Shown: piece after piece, positions 11,632 to 20,590 of the stretch
Position numbering within the stretch: position 1 is the stretch's first letter
Layout: each line of letters starts with the position of its first letter
NCBI RefSeq assembly: GCF_900089495.1
Contig: NZ_LT605203.1
Coordinates: 607,501 to 671,500, forward strand
Source: Thiomonas sp. X19
Lineage (GTDB): Bacteria > Pseudomonadota > Gammaproteobacteria > Burkholderiales > Burkholderiaceae_C
DNA: 64,000 nt
Reading direction: 5' to 3'
Notes under the pieces: model-generated
Seen by the model: the letters and a program-made list of their open reading frames with translations, nothing else
Told to the model about the DNA's origin: nothing
Databases searched by the model: none
Made by a program: the position numbers and the translations under genes

Positions 11632-12981
11632 TCAGGCCTGAGCGACCAAGGCCAGCAAGGCGCCGCCCAGCGCCACACCTGCACCCAGCACCATGGCCGC
11701 GCTGAACCCCGCGCCCGCGCTGCTGCTCGCCGCGAACACGCTGCCCAGCACGCCCACTCCCAAGGTTGCACCGACCATGCGCGCGGTGTTGATCATCGCC
11801 GAGGCGGTGCCGGCGCGGGCGGGCTCCACCGCCGCCACGGCGCTGGCCAGCACCGGCCCGGTGTTCAAGGCCATGCCCACGCCGGTGAGGAACAAGCCGG
11901 CTTCGGCCAGCCACAGGTGTTGCCCCGCATGCGTCAACGCCAGCACGGCGATGCCCGCGCCGATCAGCCCCATGCCGCCCACCATCAGGCGGCGCGTGCC
12001 GAAGCGCACGCTCCACGGCCCGGAACGGTGCGACAGCGCGACGAAGGCCAGCGACATCGGCAACAGCGCCAAGCCCGCGCCGGTGGCGTCGAGCACGCCA
12101 CCGCGCAACCAGTTCAGCGGCAGCAGGAACAGCACGCCGTACATGCCGAAGGTCATCGCCATCGCCACACCATGGACTGCCGCCAGTCGGCGGTTGCGCA
12201 GCAGCGGCAAGGGGATCATCGCTCCTGCGCCCGTGCGCCGCTCGGCGTGCACGAACAGCAGCGCGGCGAGCAGCGCCACACCCAGGGCAGGCAGCATCAG
12301 ACGATGCAGGATGGCGGCCACCGTCAGCCCGATCAGCGCAAGCCCGCCGAACAACTGACCCGACAGATCGACGCGCCGCCCCTGCGCATCGCTTGATTCG
12401 GGAATGGCGCGCGGCGCCCACCCCAGCACCGCCAGACCCAACGGCACGATCAGCAAAAACACGCTGCGCCAGCCCACCGTCTGGATCAGCCAGCCGCCCA
12501 GGGTCGGGCCGATGGCCAGCGCCGCGCCGTTGGTGCCGGCCCACACGCCGATGGCGTGGGCGCGCTCGTGCGGGTCGGCCCAGATCACGCGGATCAGCGC
12601 CAGGCTGGCGGGCAGCAGCAACGCGGCGCCGATGCCGGCGAGCACGCGCCCGGCGATCAGCGCCGCGACATTGGGCGCAAGCCCGGCGAGCAGCGAGCCG
12701 AGCACGAACACCGCCGCGCCCGCCTGCAGCACGCGGCGGCGGCCGAGCCGATCGGCCAGGGTGCCGCCGCTCATCAGCAGCGCGGCGTAGCTCAGGTTGT
12801 AGCCGTCCACCACCCGCTGCAGCGCCGGCAGCGGCGCGTGCAGGCCGACGCCGATGGCGTGCACCGCCAGATTGACCACCGAGGTGTCCACCTGGGCGAT
12901 GAGCACCGCCAGGCACAGAATGAACAGGATGATGCGGCGATTGGTGGGCGTGGTGGTGTGCGTGGTGGTGTTGCGGGGCAT
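11632..12981 (-). CDS. MFS exporter, DHA2 (EmrB/QacA) type
   Basis: A 449-residue protein with about 14 hydrophobic spans, the DHA2 drug:H+ antiporter pattern. Near the N-terminus AQVDTSVVNLAV is the motif D1-like segment, and GGTLADRLGRRRVLQ is the loop 2-3 motif A. A WAGTNGAALAIGPTLGG segment corresponds to motif C. It probably exports small toxic compounds; the substrate is unknown. It is divergent, across 136 bp, from an ArsR-type regulator that lacks its DNA-binding part. Confidence 0.9.
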   Translation of the reverse strand: MPRNTTTHTTTPTNRRIILFILCLAVLIAQVDTSVVNLAVHAIGVGLHAPLPALQRVVDGYNLSYAALLMSGGTLADRLGRRRVLQAGAAVFVLGSLLAGLAPNVAALIAGRVLAGIGAALLLPASLALIRVIWADPHERAHAIGVWAGTNGAALAIGPTLGGWLIQTVGWRSVFLLIVPLGLAVLGWAPRAIPESSDAQGRRVDLSGQLFGGLALIGLTVAAILHRLMLPALGVALLAALLFVHAERRTGAGAMIPLPLLRNRRLAAVHGVAMAMTFGMYGVLFLLPLNWLRGGVLDATGAGLALLPMSLAFVALSHRSGPWSVRFGTRRLMVGGMGLIGAGIAVLALTHAGQHLWLAEAGLFLTGVGMALNTGPVLASAVAAVEPARAGTASAMINTARMVGATLGVGVLGSVFAASSSAGAGFSAAMVLGAGVALGGALLALVAQA

Positions 12982-13117
12982 GGCGCATGAGGTTTACGTG
13001 GACAGGCCGCCATCGTCGGCCGATACGTTGCGCCAGGCTTCGGCGCGCGCCGAAGTGTGCCGCGCGTGTTGCGACCACAATCACGGCATCGCCAACCGCA
13101 TGTGCCGGAGACCCACG

Positions 13118-13573
13118 ATGACCCAGGACCTCGACATCGCCCGCATCGCCGCGCTGGTGGGCGAGCCGGCGCGCGTGGCGACCTCTCGCGTCGATCCGTT
13201 GCTGCAAGCCGGGCGCACCTGCTACAGCCACCTCGCCGGGCGCCTGGGCGTGGCACTCTGCGACGCGCTGATCGCGCGCGACGGCCTGTGCATCGACGAC
13301 GACATCGCCCGCTTCAGCCCCAGTGGCATCCACCTGCTGGAAGACTTCGGCCTGGACGTGCGCGTCTTGCGCCGTCAGCCCGTGTCGAAAACCTGCATCG
13401 ACTGGAGCGAGCGCCGCCATCACCTCAGCGGCCCCACCGGCGTGGCGATCTACCGCCGCTGCCTGGAACTGGGCTGGGTGCGGCACCACCTCGACAGCCG
13501 CGCGGTGAGCGTCACTGCGGCGGGTGGACGTGGTTTGCGCAACTGGCTCGGCATCGACCTGCGCGCCAGTTGA
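13118..13573 (+). CDS. ArsR-family regulator lacking the winged-helix domain
   Basis: A 151-residue protein. Residues 1-18 (MTQDLDIARIAALVGEPA) are the usual first helix of a group of ArsR-type repressors about 220 residues long. Residues 27-150 match their C-terminal half (CYSHLAGRLGVAL, TCIDWSERRHHLSG). The roughly 70-80 residues that should lie between, which form the winged helix-turn-helix, are absent without any frameshift. A CGGAG site precedes the ATG. It should not bind DNA as a normal ArsR protein would; it may be a degraded gene or a dominant or ligand-binding remnant. It lies beside the MFS exporter it probably once controlled. Confidence 0.7.
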   Translation: MTQDLDIARIAALVGEPARVATSRVDPLLQAGRTCYSHLAGRLGVALCDALIARDGLCIDDDIARFSPSGIHLLEDFGLDVRVLRRQPVSKTCIDWSERRHHLSGPTGVAIYRRCLELGWVRHHLDSRAVSVTAAGGRGLRNWLGIDLRAS

Positions 13574-13668
13574 TGCAACAAGGGTGAAGGCGGCAGGAAC
13601 CGGGCGGCCGTAAGGGTCGTTCGTCATCTGGTCCCCCTGCCGGACAGACCCAGCGTCACAATACCCCC

Positions 13669-14655
13669 ATGCTTGAAACTCTCGCATCCCCCTTGCGCCA
13701 GGCGCTGGCGCGGCAAGTGCGCAGCCTTGCCGGCGACAGCCGCGCCGCGCTCGACTTCACCCAGCCCGTGGGAGACCCCGGCTGGTTCGGCCCCGACACG
13801 GTGGCCTGGCGCGTGCATGCCGATTTCATCGCCATGATGACCGGCGGCATCGGCGCGCTGCTGCTGCAGGCACTGCACCCGCTGGCGCTGGCCGCGGTGT
13901 GGGACTACTCCGATTTCCGCGACGACTTGCGCGGCCGGCTGCATCGCACCGCGCTGTTCATCGCCACCACCACCTACGGCCCCAGCGCCGCCGCACAGGG
14001 CGTGGTGGAGCGCGTGCGCGCCATCCACGCCCAGGTGCGCGGCACCGCGCCGGATGGCCGCAGCTACTCGGCCGACGACCCGCATCTGCTCAGCTTCATC
14101 CACGTCGCCGAGGTCTACAGCTTCGTCAACGCTCACGACTGGCTGATGCCGGCGATCTCCGCCGGCTCGCAATCAACCGAGCCGGCGGCACTGTCGCTGC
14201 GCGAGCGCGACGCCTATGTCGCCGAGATGGCGCGCGTGCCGCTGGCCCTCGGTGCCACCGAGGTGCCGCGCGACTGGGCCGGCCTGCTGGCGCAGGTGGA
14301 GAGCTATCGGCCCGAACTCGAAGGTGGCGCCCGCCCGCAGGCCATTTTGCGCATGCTGCGCGGCATGTCGCGCCAGCCGCTTGGCCAGTCCGCGACCGAA
14401 AGTGCGATGCAGCGCCTGCAGGCGGCACTGGGCGGACGGCTCAGCGCCGTGCCGCTGCATCTGATGATGACCGCCGCCACCGCGCTGCTGCCGCCCTGGG
14501 CGCAACAGCTCTACGCCCTGCCGGCGCCGCACCCGCTGCAACTCGCCCTCACCCGCGCCGCGCTGCGCACCGCCGTGCCGTTGATGCGCTGGGCGCTGCG
14601 CGATGGTGTGGCGGCGCAGGCGCGCAAGCGCCTTCAAGCGCCGCCGTGCGCCTGA
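13669..14655 (+). CDS. MpaB-like oxygenase, DUF2236 family
   Basis: A 328-residue protein of the DUF2236/MpaB' family, which includes latex-clearing oxygenases and fungal MpaB. Recognisable parts are MTGGIGALLLQALHPLA near residue 60, the RLHRTALFIATTTYG segment near 95 and HLLSFIHVAEVYSF near 142, whose histidines are candidate haem or metal ligands. The C-terminus is helical and basic. The physiological substrate is unknown. Flanking genes give no operon partner. Confidence 0.8.
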   Translation: MLETLASPLRQALARQVRSLAGDSRAALDFTQPVGDPGWFGPDTVAWRVHADFIAMMTGGIGALLLQALHPLALAAVWDYSDFRDDLRGRLHRTALFIATTTYGPSAAAQGVVERVRAIHAQVRGTAPDGRSYSADDPHLLSFIHVAEVYSFVNAHDWLMPAISAGSQSTEPAALSLRERDAYVAEMARVPLALGATEVPRDWAGLLAQVESYRPELEGGARPQAILRMLRGMSRQPLGQSATESAMQRLQAALGGRLSAVPLHLMMTAATALLPPWAQQLYALPAPHPLQLALTRAALRTAVPLMRWALRDGVAAQARKRLQAPPCA

Positions 14656-14863
14656 GCGCGGACGTTCCCAGGCAACGCAACAACTGAGGGGCGACGCGGC
14701 TGCAGCCACGCCGTCCCCTGGGACGATCCAACGCCGGCGCGCCGGCATGCATGGGGGTGTATGCCAGGCTTGACGCGGCGCAATCCATCGGCAAAACTGT
14801 TTGGTTCCATCGAAACAATATGTTGGACTTGTTGCATGTTTACCGGAGAATGCGCTCACATTC

Positions 14864-15576
14864 ATGAATACGGACATGGCGATGAAACGATGGAGCAAGC
14901 CGTGGCGACTTTGGGCCGGCGCGGCTGCGTTGGGCTTGTGCGGATGGGCGCAGGCCGGGGTGTTGCCCGGCCCGCTGGCGACGCCGCTATGGCTCAATGC
15001 CCATGTCAAGGAGGTGCAGGTCGTCGATATTCGTGACAACCTCTCAAGGAAACGCCAGGCCGCCCCAAGTTTCCTTGACCCCCACGGGGGGCGGGTCGGC
15101 GAGCCGACCCTGGGGGCGCTCAATACCTTGTCGGACGACCCGAAGTTCACCACGGTGAATGGCAAGAAAGGGCTCGATGTGGTGGGCGGCCACATCATCG
15201 ATGCACTTTCGGTCAATTTCTGGGGGTTGCAGCAAAACCGTGACATCGACGGCAAGCAGGTGGACTTTCTGCTGCCCACGGCCGGGCAGATTGCGGTGCT
15301 CGACGGCGGCACGCATGCTTGGATCGCCGCTGGCTACCCGGTGGATACCGACGCCATCGCCGCCATGACCTCCAGCCAATGGAAGGCCGAACCGCCCAGC
15401 CCGAAGCTCCTGGCCAGCACCGCACAAGTGCAGGCGGCGCAGCGGGCGCGCAAGCCACTGCTGGATGCCCGGCCGCCGGCACCTGATTCGTGCTCGACCG
15501 CATCATGGGCCTGCGTGAATACCCAGGCGGCATGAGCGCGTGGGTGCGGCGCGGCCTGCCGGTCGCCAAACTTTGA
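14864..15576 (+). pseudogene. Decayed two-domain rhodanese (thiosulfate sulfurtransferase)
   Basis: The frame starts with a signal peptide (MNTDMAMKRWSKPW... ending in AQA). It runs into VVDIRD, GGHIIDALSVNFWGLQQNR and IDGKQVDFLLPT, as in a first rhodanese domain, then jumps to IAVLDGGTHAWIAAGYPV. The segment with the usual catalytic region is missing. An 84-bp interspersed repeat is translated in frame after VVDIRDN. The second domain begins with LLDARPP but is truncated and frameshifted: the open frame ends at 15535, while the true C-terminus GLREYPGGMSAWVRRGLPVA continues in another frame to 15576. It is inactive on this evidence. Confidence 0.85.
15041..15124 (+). repeat. Interspersed palindromic repeat, copy B (84 bp, in frame)
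   Basis: It has the full repeat structure: a CAAGGAAAC/GTTTCCTTG stem, CCCCCACGGGGGG, and the palindrome GGGTCGGCGAGCCGACCC, ending TGGGGGCGCTCA. It is exactly 84 bp, so it adds 28 codons without shifting the rhodanese frame. Confidence 0.88.
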
Positions 15577-15703
15577 TTCGGGCCGGGACGATCGGGGCAG
15601 AGATCTCGAGCCGCTCCGGCTGTCGCCGCTTGCTGCACGCATCGGACCCCTGGCGTGCCACGACAAACAGGGGCCCAACCCACCCGTTCGCGAGGAGACA
15701 ATC

Positions 15704-16210
15704 ATGAACACACACAACTGGACGCGCATGCTGCGCCACGCACTGCTGGCGCTGAGCCTGGCCCTTGGCGGTCTGGGCCTGGCCCAGGCCGCCAATCCGT
15801 CGATGCTGAAAGATTTCAACTTCGACAAGCCGACCTTCATCCACGACCTGCCTTTTGCCCAATACAAGCTGGTGCTGCAGATCGACGATGACAATCCGGC
15901 GCTGTGGAACCTTGCACTCAACAATGCGCAAAACGTGCTCGACTACTTCGGCCAGGAAAAGGTGCGCATCATCATCGTCGCCTTCGGCCCGGGGCTGAAG
16001 ATGTTCTTGAAAGACAGCCCGGTGGGCGATCGCATCGCCGCCCAGAACGCCGAAGGCATCGAGTTCGACGCCTGCCACAACACCATGGAAGCCATGGCGA
16101 AAAAGATCGGTCACATGCCGGTGCTGGTGCCCGAAGCCGTGATCGTGCCGGCCGGCGTGGTGCGCATCATGCAGCTCGAAAAAGCCGGCTTCGCCTACAT
16201 CAGGCCCTAG
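15704..16210 (+). CDS. Periplasmic DsrE-family protein
   Basis: A 168-residue protein with a Sec signal peptide (cleavage after LAQA, about residue 29). The mature part is one DsrE-like domain: strands YKLVLQIDDD and KVRIIIVAFGPG, then a conserved Cys near residue 124 in EFDACHNTM, and the closing VVRIMQLEKAGFAYIRP. DsrE-type proteins carry persulfide sulfur or use a similar fold for other roles; the export signal points to a periplasmic form. A GAGGAGA ribosome site precedes the ATG. Its position after the rhodanese remnant suggests a former sulfur-handling pair. Confidence 0.85.
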   Translation: MNTHNWTRMLRHALLALSLALGGLGLAQAANPSMLKDFNFDKPTFIHDLPFAQYKLVLQIDDDNPALWNLALNNAQNVLDYFGQEKVRIIIVAFGPGLKMFLKDSPVGDRIAAQNAEGIEFDACHNTMEAMAKKIGHMPVLVPEAVIVPAGVVRIMQLEKAGFAYIRP

Positions 16211-16221
16211 GCAGGGGCGCT

Positions 16222-17601
16222 TCAAGCCGCGGCCAGCGCCTCCAAGGCGTCGTCGAATGCCGCGATGAGGTGGTCGGCGTCGGCTGCGGTGTGCGCCGGG
16301 CAGGCCAGCACCATATTGTGGAAGGGCGTGAGCAGCACGCCGCGATTGAGCAGCGCGAGCTGCAGGGCGGCTTCCAACGCGTCGCGAAAAGCGGCGCGAG
16401 CCGCGCTGCCGTTGCGCGGCCGCTGTGGCGCGAATTGGCATTCGCAACGCGCGCCGATGCGGGTCACGCACCAGGGCAGGCCGCGCTTGGCAATCACCGC
16501 CTCCAGGCCATCGGCCACGCGCTGCGCGGTGGCGAACATGCGGGCATAGGCGGCGTCGGTCATCACCTCGGCAAGCATGGCGCGCATCAGGCGCAAGGTG
16601 AGCAAACCGGCCGATAGCGTGGTGCCGATGCCGGAATGCCCCGGAGCCGCCGCGCCCTTGGCCTGCTGCATGCGCGCGCCCACTTCGGCGCTGAAGCCAT
16701 AGGCCGCACCCGGCGTGCCGCCGGCAATCGGTTTGCCCAGCACCAGGATGTCGGGCTGCAGGCCGCAAGCGCGGGTGTAACCGCCGGGGCCGCAGGAGAT
16801 GGTGTGGGTCTCGTCCAGCACGAGCAGCGCGCCGTGCTGACGCGTGAGCGCACGCACGGCCTCCATGAAACCGGGGTCGGGCAACACCATGCCGATGTTC
16901 GTGAGCACGGGCTCGGTGATGACGCAGGCCACGTCGCCCGCAGCCAGCGCGGTTTCGAGCGCGGGCAGATCGTTGAACTCGACCACGCGGGTGAAGGCGG
17001 CGAGATCGTGCACCTGGCCGAGCAGGCTGGGCCGGGCGTGGGTGCTGCCATCGGCCGCGAGATCGACGAACACATCGTCCACCGTGCCGTGATAGCAGCC
17101 GTTGAACACGACGATGTGTTGACGCCGGGCGATGGCGCGCGCCCAACGCAGCACGAAGCGGTTGGCGTCGCTGGCGGTGGCGGTGAACTGCCACATCGGC
17201 AAGCCGAAGCGCCGCTCCAGCAGCGCGGCCACGTCCAGCGCCACGCTGGACGGCAGCATGGTGGTGGCACCGTCGCCGCCAAACTCGGCCAACGCCCGCA
17301 CCACCGGCTCCGGGCTGTGGCCGAACATCGCGCCGGTGTCGCCAAGGCAGAAGTCGATGAGCTCGTGCCCGTCCACATCCCACAAACGTGCGCCCTGAGC
17401 TCGATCGACGAACAGCGGCACGGGCGAAGGCGCGTCGGCCATCCAGTGCATCGGCACGCCGAACAGGAAATGACGCGCAGCCTGCGCATGCAGCGCGCGC
17501 GACTGCGGATGGTTGGCGAGGAAACGGGCCGATTCAGCCGCGAAAAAGCGCGCGATGCGTTCGGGCGTGTGGTCGGTGCTCGGAGCGAGGAGGGTGTTCA
17601 T
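16222..17601 (-). CDS. Class III PLP-dependent aminotransferase
   Basis: A 459-residue aminotransferase of the class III (GSA/acetylornithine-like) fold. The PLP region includes NGCYHGTVDDV, the Asp in LVLDETHTIS and the Schiff-base Lys in LVLGKPIAGG. The N-terminal arm VDGHELIDFCLGDTGAMFGHS is close to that of glutamate-1-semialdehyde mutase relatives, but the neighbours argue against haem synthesis. It is divergent from an agmatinase-like gene and a PuuB-like oxidase, so transfer of an amino group from a polyamine-derived or omega-amino compound is likely. Confidence 0.85.
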   Translation of the reverse strand: MNTLLAPSTDHTPERIARFFAAESARFLANHPQSRALHAQAARHFLFGVPMHWMADAPSPVPLFVDRAQGARLWDVDGHELIDFCLGDTGAMFGHSPEPVVRALAEFGGDGATTMLPSSVALDVAALLERRFGLPMWQFTATASDANRFVLRWARAIARRQHIVVFNGCYHGTVDDVFVDLAADGSTHARPSLLGQVHDLAAFTRVVEFNDLPALETALAAGDVACVITEPVLTNIGMVLPDPGFMEAVRALTRQHGALLVLDETHTISCGPGGYTRACGLQPDILVLGKPIAGGTPGAAYGFSAEVGARMQQAKGAAAPGHSGIGTTLSAGLLTLRLMRAMLAEVMTDAAYARMFATAQRVADGLEAVIAKRGLPWCVTRIGARCECQFAPQRPRNGSAARAAFRDALEAALQLALLNRGVLLTPFHNMVLACPAHTAADADHLIAAFDDALEALAAA

Positions 17602-17822
17602 GCAAGGGCTGACGCGTTGGCAGGCAGGGAGTCTGGGCGAACTGGCTCAGCCGTGCGCAAGCGCATGGGCGCCGAAGTGGCCCCGCATCCATTCCCGGAA
17701 ATGGCCCCTTCGAATTGCCAGAATATGGCCTATTCTCCAGTCCGCTTTGTGTGCAGTCAATGTGTGCATTCAACCGCGCATCGGTGTTGCCGAACTCGTT
17801 CACATCCCCACTCAAAATCATC

Positions 17823-18809
17823 ATGGCGCAACACGGCTTCGCATTTCTCGCGCAACAGCGTTTCCTCGGCGCCGCCTCCGCTTCTGGCGGCGCCACCCCA
17901 TTCGGCGTGGCCGGCGTGGCCTGGGACGGCGCCACCACCAACCGCCCCGGCGCCCGCTTCGGCCCGGCCGCCATCCGTCAGGCCAGCGCCATGCTGTGCG
18001 ACGCCACCCATCCCTTGTTCGATCTCGCCTCCGCCGAGCATGGTGTTGCAACATCCCCAAGCGCCGATCTGCAAGACCACGGCGACCTGCACCTGCCCAA
18101 CACCAGTCTGGTCGCCATGCGCGCGGCGCTGGAACCGCAGGCCGAAGCGCTGATGCGCAGCCAGCACATGCTGTGGCTGGGCGGCGATCACTCCATCACC
18201 TTGTCGCTGCTGCGCGCGGCGCGCAAGGTGCATGGGCAGCCGCTGGCCGTGCTGCATTTCGACGCCCATTGCGACATCTGGGCCGACCATTTCGGCGAGC
18301 CTTCCGGACACGGCACCTGGGTCTACGAGGCCGTGCAGGAAGGGCTGGTCGTGCCGCAGGGTTTCGTGCAGGTGGGCATCCGCTCGGCCGGTGAGCGCGA
18401 GGCGCGCGAGTACGTCAACGCCATCGGCGGGCGCGTATTCACGGCGCGCGCATTGCGCGGGCTCGACGGCGCGGCGCAGCTGGCCGGCGTGGTGCGTGAC
18501 ATCGCCCAGCGCCTGCAGGCAGCCGCAGCACCGGTGTATCTGACGCTCGACATCGACTGTCTCGACCCAGCCTTCGCCCCCGGCACCGGCACGCCCGAAC
18601 CCGGCGGCCTGAGCACCAGCCAAGTGCTCACCCTGCTCGAAGAACTTTGCGTCTTGCCACTGCCGTTGATCGGCATGGACTGCGTCGAAGTGGCGCCGCC
18701 TTACGACCACGCCGAACTCACCTCGAACGCCGCCGCCGTGTGCGTCTGGACCTACCTCTGCGCGCGTTTGGCTGCCGCTGGGCATGCTGCCGCGGCGGCC
18801 AAGTCATGA
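17823..18809 (+). CDS. Agmatinase-like ureohydrolase
   Basis: A 328-residue member of the arginase/agmatinase superfamily. All metal-binding motifs are present: GGDHSIT near residue 121, FDAHCDIW near 145, and DIDCLDPAFAPGTGTPEPGG near 245. Members hydrolyse a guanidino group to urea, using two Mn (or other divalent) ions. Agmatine to putrescine is the likeliest reaction, although guanidinobutyrate and others are possible. The ATG at 17823 follows family starts; no strong ribosome site is seen. It is coupled (ATGA) to the following oxidase. Confidence 0.87.
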   Translation: MAQHGFAFLAQQRFLGAASASGGATPFGVAGVAWDGATTNRPGARFGPAAIRQASAMLCDATHPLFDLASAEHGVATSPSADLQDHGDLHLPNTSLVAMRAALEPQAEALMRSQHMLWLGGDHSITLSLLRAARKVHGQPLAVLHFDAHCDIWADHFGEPSGHGTWVYEAVQEGLVVPQGFVQVGIRSAGEREAREYVNAIGGRVFTARALRGLDGAAQLAGVVRDIAQRLQAAAAPVYLTLDIDCLDPAFAPGTGTPEPGGLSTSQVLTLLEELCVLPLPLIGMDCVEVAPPYDHAELTSNAAAVCVWTYLCARLAAAGHAAAAAKS

Positions 18810-20167
18810 TGCGCCTGCAGCAGCAGTCTCAGGCTCTGGTCGAGCATTCCTACTACCAGGCCACCGCCCGCGCCGCGCCCAGCCACGCACCACTGGAGGG
18901 CACGGTGCGGGCGGATGTGTGCATCGTCGGCGCCGGACTGGCCGGCTTGTCGGCCGCGCTGGATCTGGCGCGGCGCGGCATGAAGGTGGTGGTGCTGGAA
19001 GCCATGCGCGCGGGCTGGGGCGCGTCTGGCCGCAACGGTGGCCAGGCCCTGGCGGGCTATGCCAGCGAGATGGGGCCGTTCGAACAGCAGCTCGGCCAGA
19101 CCGCGGCACATGCCGCCTGGAACATGTCGCTCGAAGCCTTGCGCCTGATGCAGGCGCGCATCACCCAATACGCCATCGACTGCGACTGGACTCCCGGAGC
19201 GCTGACCGTCGCCGTCACGTCGAAAAAGGCCCGCGCGCTGCAGCATTGGGTGGAGCACATGCAAACCCGCTACGACGCGCACCACCTCGAATGGCTGGAC
19301 GGCGCCGCCACCCGTGACCTGATCGACAGCCAGCGCTATTGCGCCGGGGTGATGGACCCGCTCGGCGGCCACCTCCACCCGCTCAACTACACCCTGGGCC
19401 TGGCGCGTGCCGCCAGCGTGGCCGGCGCCATCCTTCACGAGGGCAGCGAGGTTCTCACGGTCGAATCCGGCAAGGGGGAAGCCGCGGCTGGTGCGCAGGA
19501 CCAGATCCAGTTACCTGCTTCGATGCGCACCGGAGGCCGGGCGCGGGTGCGTACCGCGCAAGGCGAGGTGCATTGCGACCACATCCTGCTCGCCGGCAAC
19601 ACCAACCTCGGCGCGGTGGCGCCGCAGCTTGCGCGCCGCATCATGCCCGTGGGCACCTACATCATCGCCACCGCGCCGCTGGGGCGCGAGCGTGCCCAGG
19701 CGCTCATCCGCAACCGCGCCTGTGTCAGCGACAACCAGTTCGTGCTCGACTATTACCGCCTCGCGGCCGACGACCGCCTGTTGTTCGGCGGCCGCGTCAG
19801 CTACTCCACCGTGTCGCCGCGCGACCTCGCCGCCGCCATGCGCCAGGGCATGCTGCGGGTGTTCCCGCAACTCGCCGACGTCGGCGTCACCCACGCCTGG
19901 GGCGGCTTCGTCGACATCACCATGAACCGTGCCCCCGACTTCGGCCGCATCGCGCCCGACATCGCGTACCTGCAAGGTTTCTCCGGCCACGGCCTGGCCC
20001 TCACCGGGTTGGCCGGGCAGTTGGCGGCCGAAGCCATCGCCGGCCAGGCCGAGCGCTTCGACCTCTTCACCCGCCTGCGCCACCGCCCCTTCCCCGGCGG
20101 CGACCTGCTGCGCACCCCGGCGCTGGTGCTGGGCATGCTGTGGTACCGGCTGCGCGAGTTGCTGTAG
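18806..20167 (+). CDS. FAD-dependent amine oxidoreductase, PuuB/DadA-like
   Basis: A 453-residue DAO-type flavoprotein. The FAD dinucleotide fold is at residues 36-65 (DVCIVGAGLAGLSAALDLA). GWGASGRNGGQALAGY is the typical flavin-contact loop of the PuuB group, and the C-terminal YLQGFSGHGLALTGLAGQ completes the FAD site. PuuB oxidises gamma-glutamylputrescine; the exact amine here is not fixed by sequence. It overlaps the ureohydrolase gene by four bases and together with the divergent aminotransferase suggests polyamine or guanidino-compound breakdown. Confidence 0.87.
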   Translation: MMRLQQQSQALVEHSYYQATARAAPSHAPLEGTVRADVCIVGAGLAGLSAALDLARRGMKVVVLEAMRAGWGASGRNGGQALAGYASEMGPFEQQLGQTAAHAAWNMSLEALRLMQARITQYAIDCDWTPGALTVAVTSKKARALQHWVEHMQTRYDAHHLEWLDGAATRDLIDSQRYCAGVMDPLGGHLHPLNYTLGLARAASVAGAILHEGSEVLTVESGKGEAAAGAQDQIQLPASMRTGGRARVRTAQGEVHCDHILLAGNTNLGAVAPQLARRIMPVGTYIIATAPLGRERAQALIRNRACVSDNQFVLDYYRLAADDRLLFGGRVSYSTVSPRDLAAAMRQGMLRVFPQLADVGVTHAWGGFVDITMNRAPDFGRIAPDIAYLQGFSGHGLALTGLAGQLAAEAIAGQAERFDLFTRLRHRPFPGGDLLRTPALVLGMLWYRLRELL

Positions 20168-20590
20168 CGTGTAGCGCTGGGCCAGCTTCAAGGTTCGCTT
20201 GAGCGCGCCATGGCCAAAATAGGCCGCATGCTCGACTGCCGCCGGTCTTCACGGCCGTGCAGAACTGCGGCAGGGCAACTCCAACAGACGCATTGGGCGG
20301 CCTGTCACGAACCATGAGGGCTCTTGCGTCTCTGTGTGTGCCTGTGTGTGTCCGAGCGTGCCCCGATTCCTGCCAATTTTGTTCAAGCTGCATTGACTAA
20401 AGCATCAATAATCTCCTGTTCTTACCCCAGAATCTTGACCAGGAAACGTCAGTAACAAGTCAGAAAAATGGATTGATGACATTCAGTAACAATTATGCTG
20501 ACTTACCTGTCTTCCGATTTGTATTGAACGGACCTAGCATCGACGGGCCGAATGGCATCAAACAATGTTGATCGCGACAAGGAGACAGCA
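20168..20590. other. 423-bp gene-free region before the ABC importer operon
   Basis: The right half is visibly AT-richer than its surroundings. It contains TG-rich runs (around 20330-20350) and a direct repeat TCAGTAACAA at 20449-20458 and 20483-20492, whose 34-bp spacing (about three helical turns) would suit a regulator binding the importer promoter. I see no gene and no riboswitch. Confidence 0.4.
20449..20492 (+). promoter_or_regulatory. Direct repeat TCAGTAACAA, candidate operator
   Basis: Two identical 10-base copies lie 34 bp apart, about 100 bp upstream of the importer's binding-protein gene. They may be regulator sites; no family can be named. Confidence 0.3.

Noticed and set aside
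11471..13687. 738-codon minus-strand open frame over the MFS and ArsR-type genes
   Set aside because: It uses another frame of the MFS gene and has no ribosome site or domain.
15503..17383. 626-codon minus-strand open frame overlapping the class III aminotransferase
   Set aside because: It is a shadow frame of the aminotransferase; the true frame has all PLP motifs.
16222..17601. hemL (glutamate-1-semialdehyde aminomutase)
   Set aside because: The fold is related, but the C-terminal half and the polyamine-type neighbours fit a general class III aminotransferase better.
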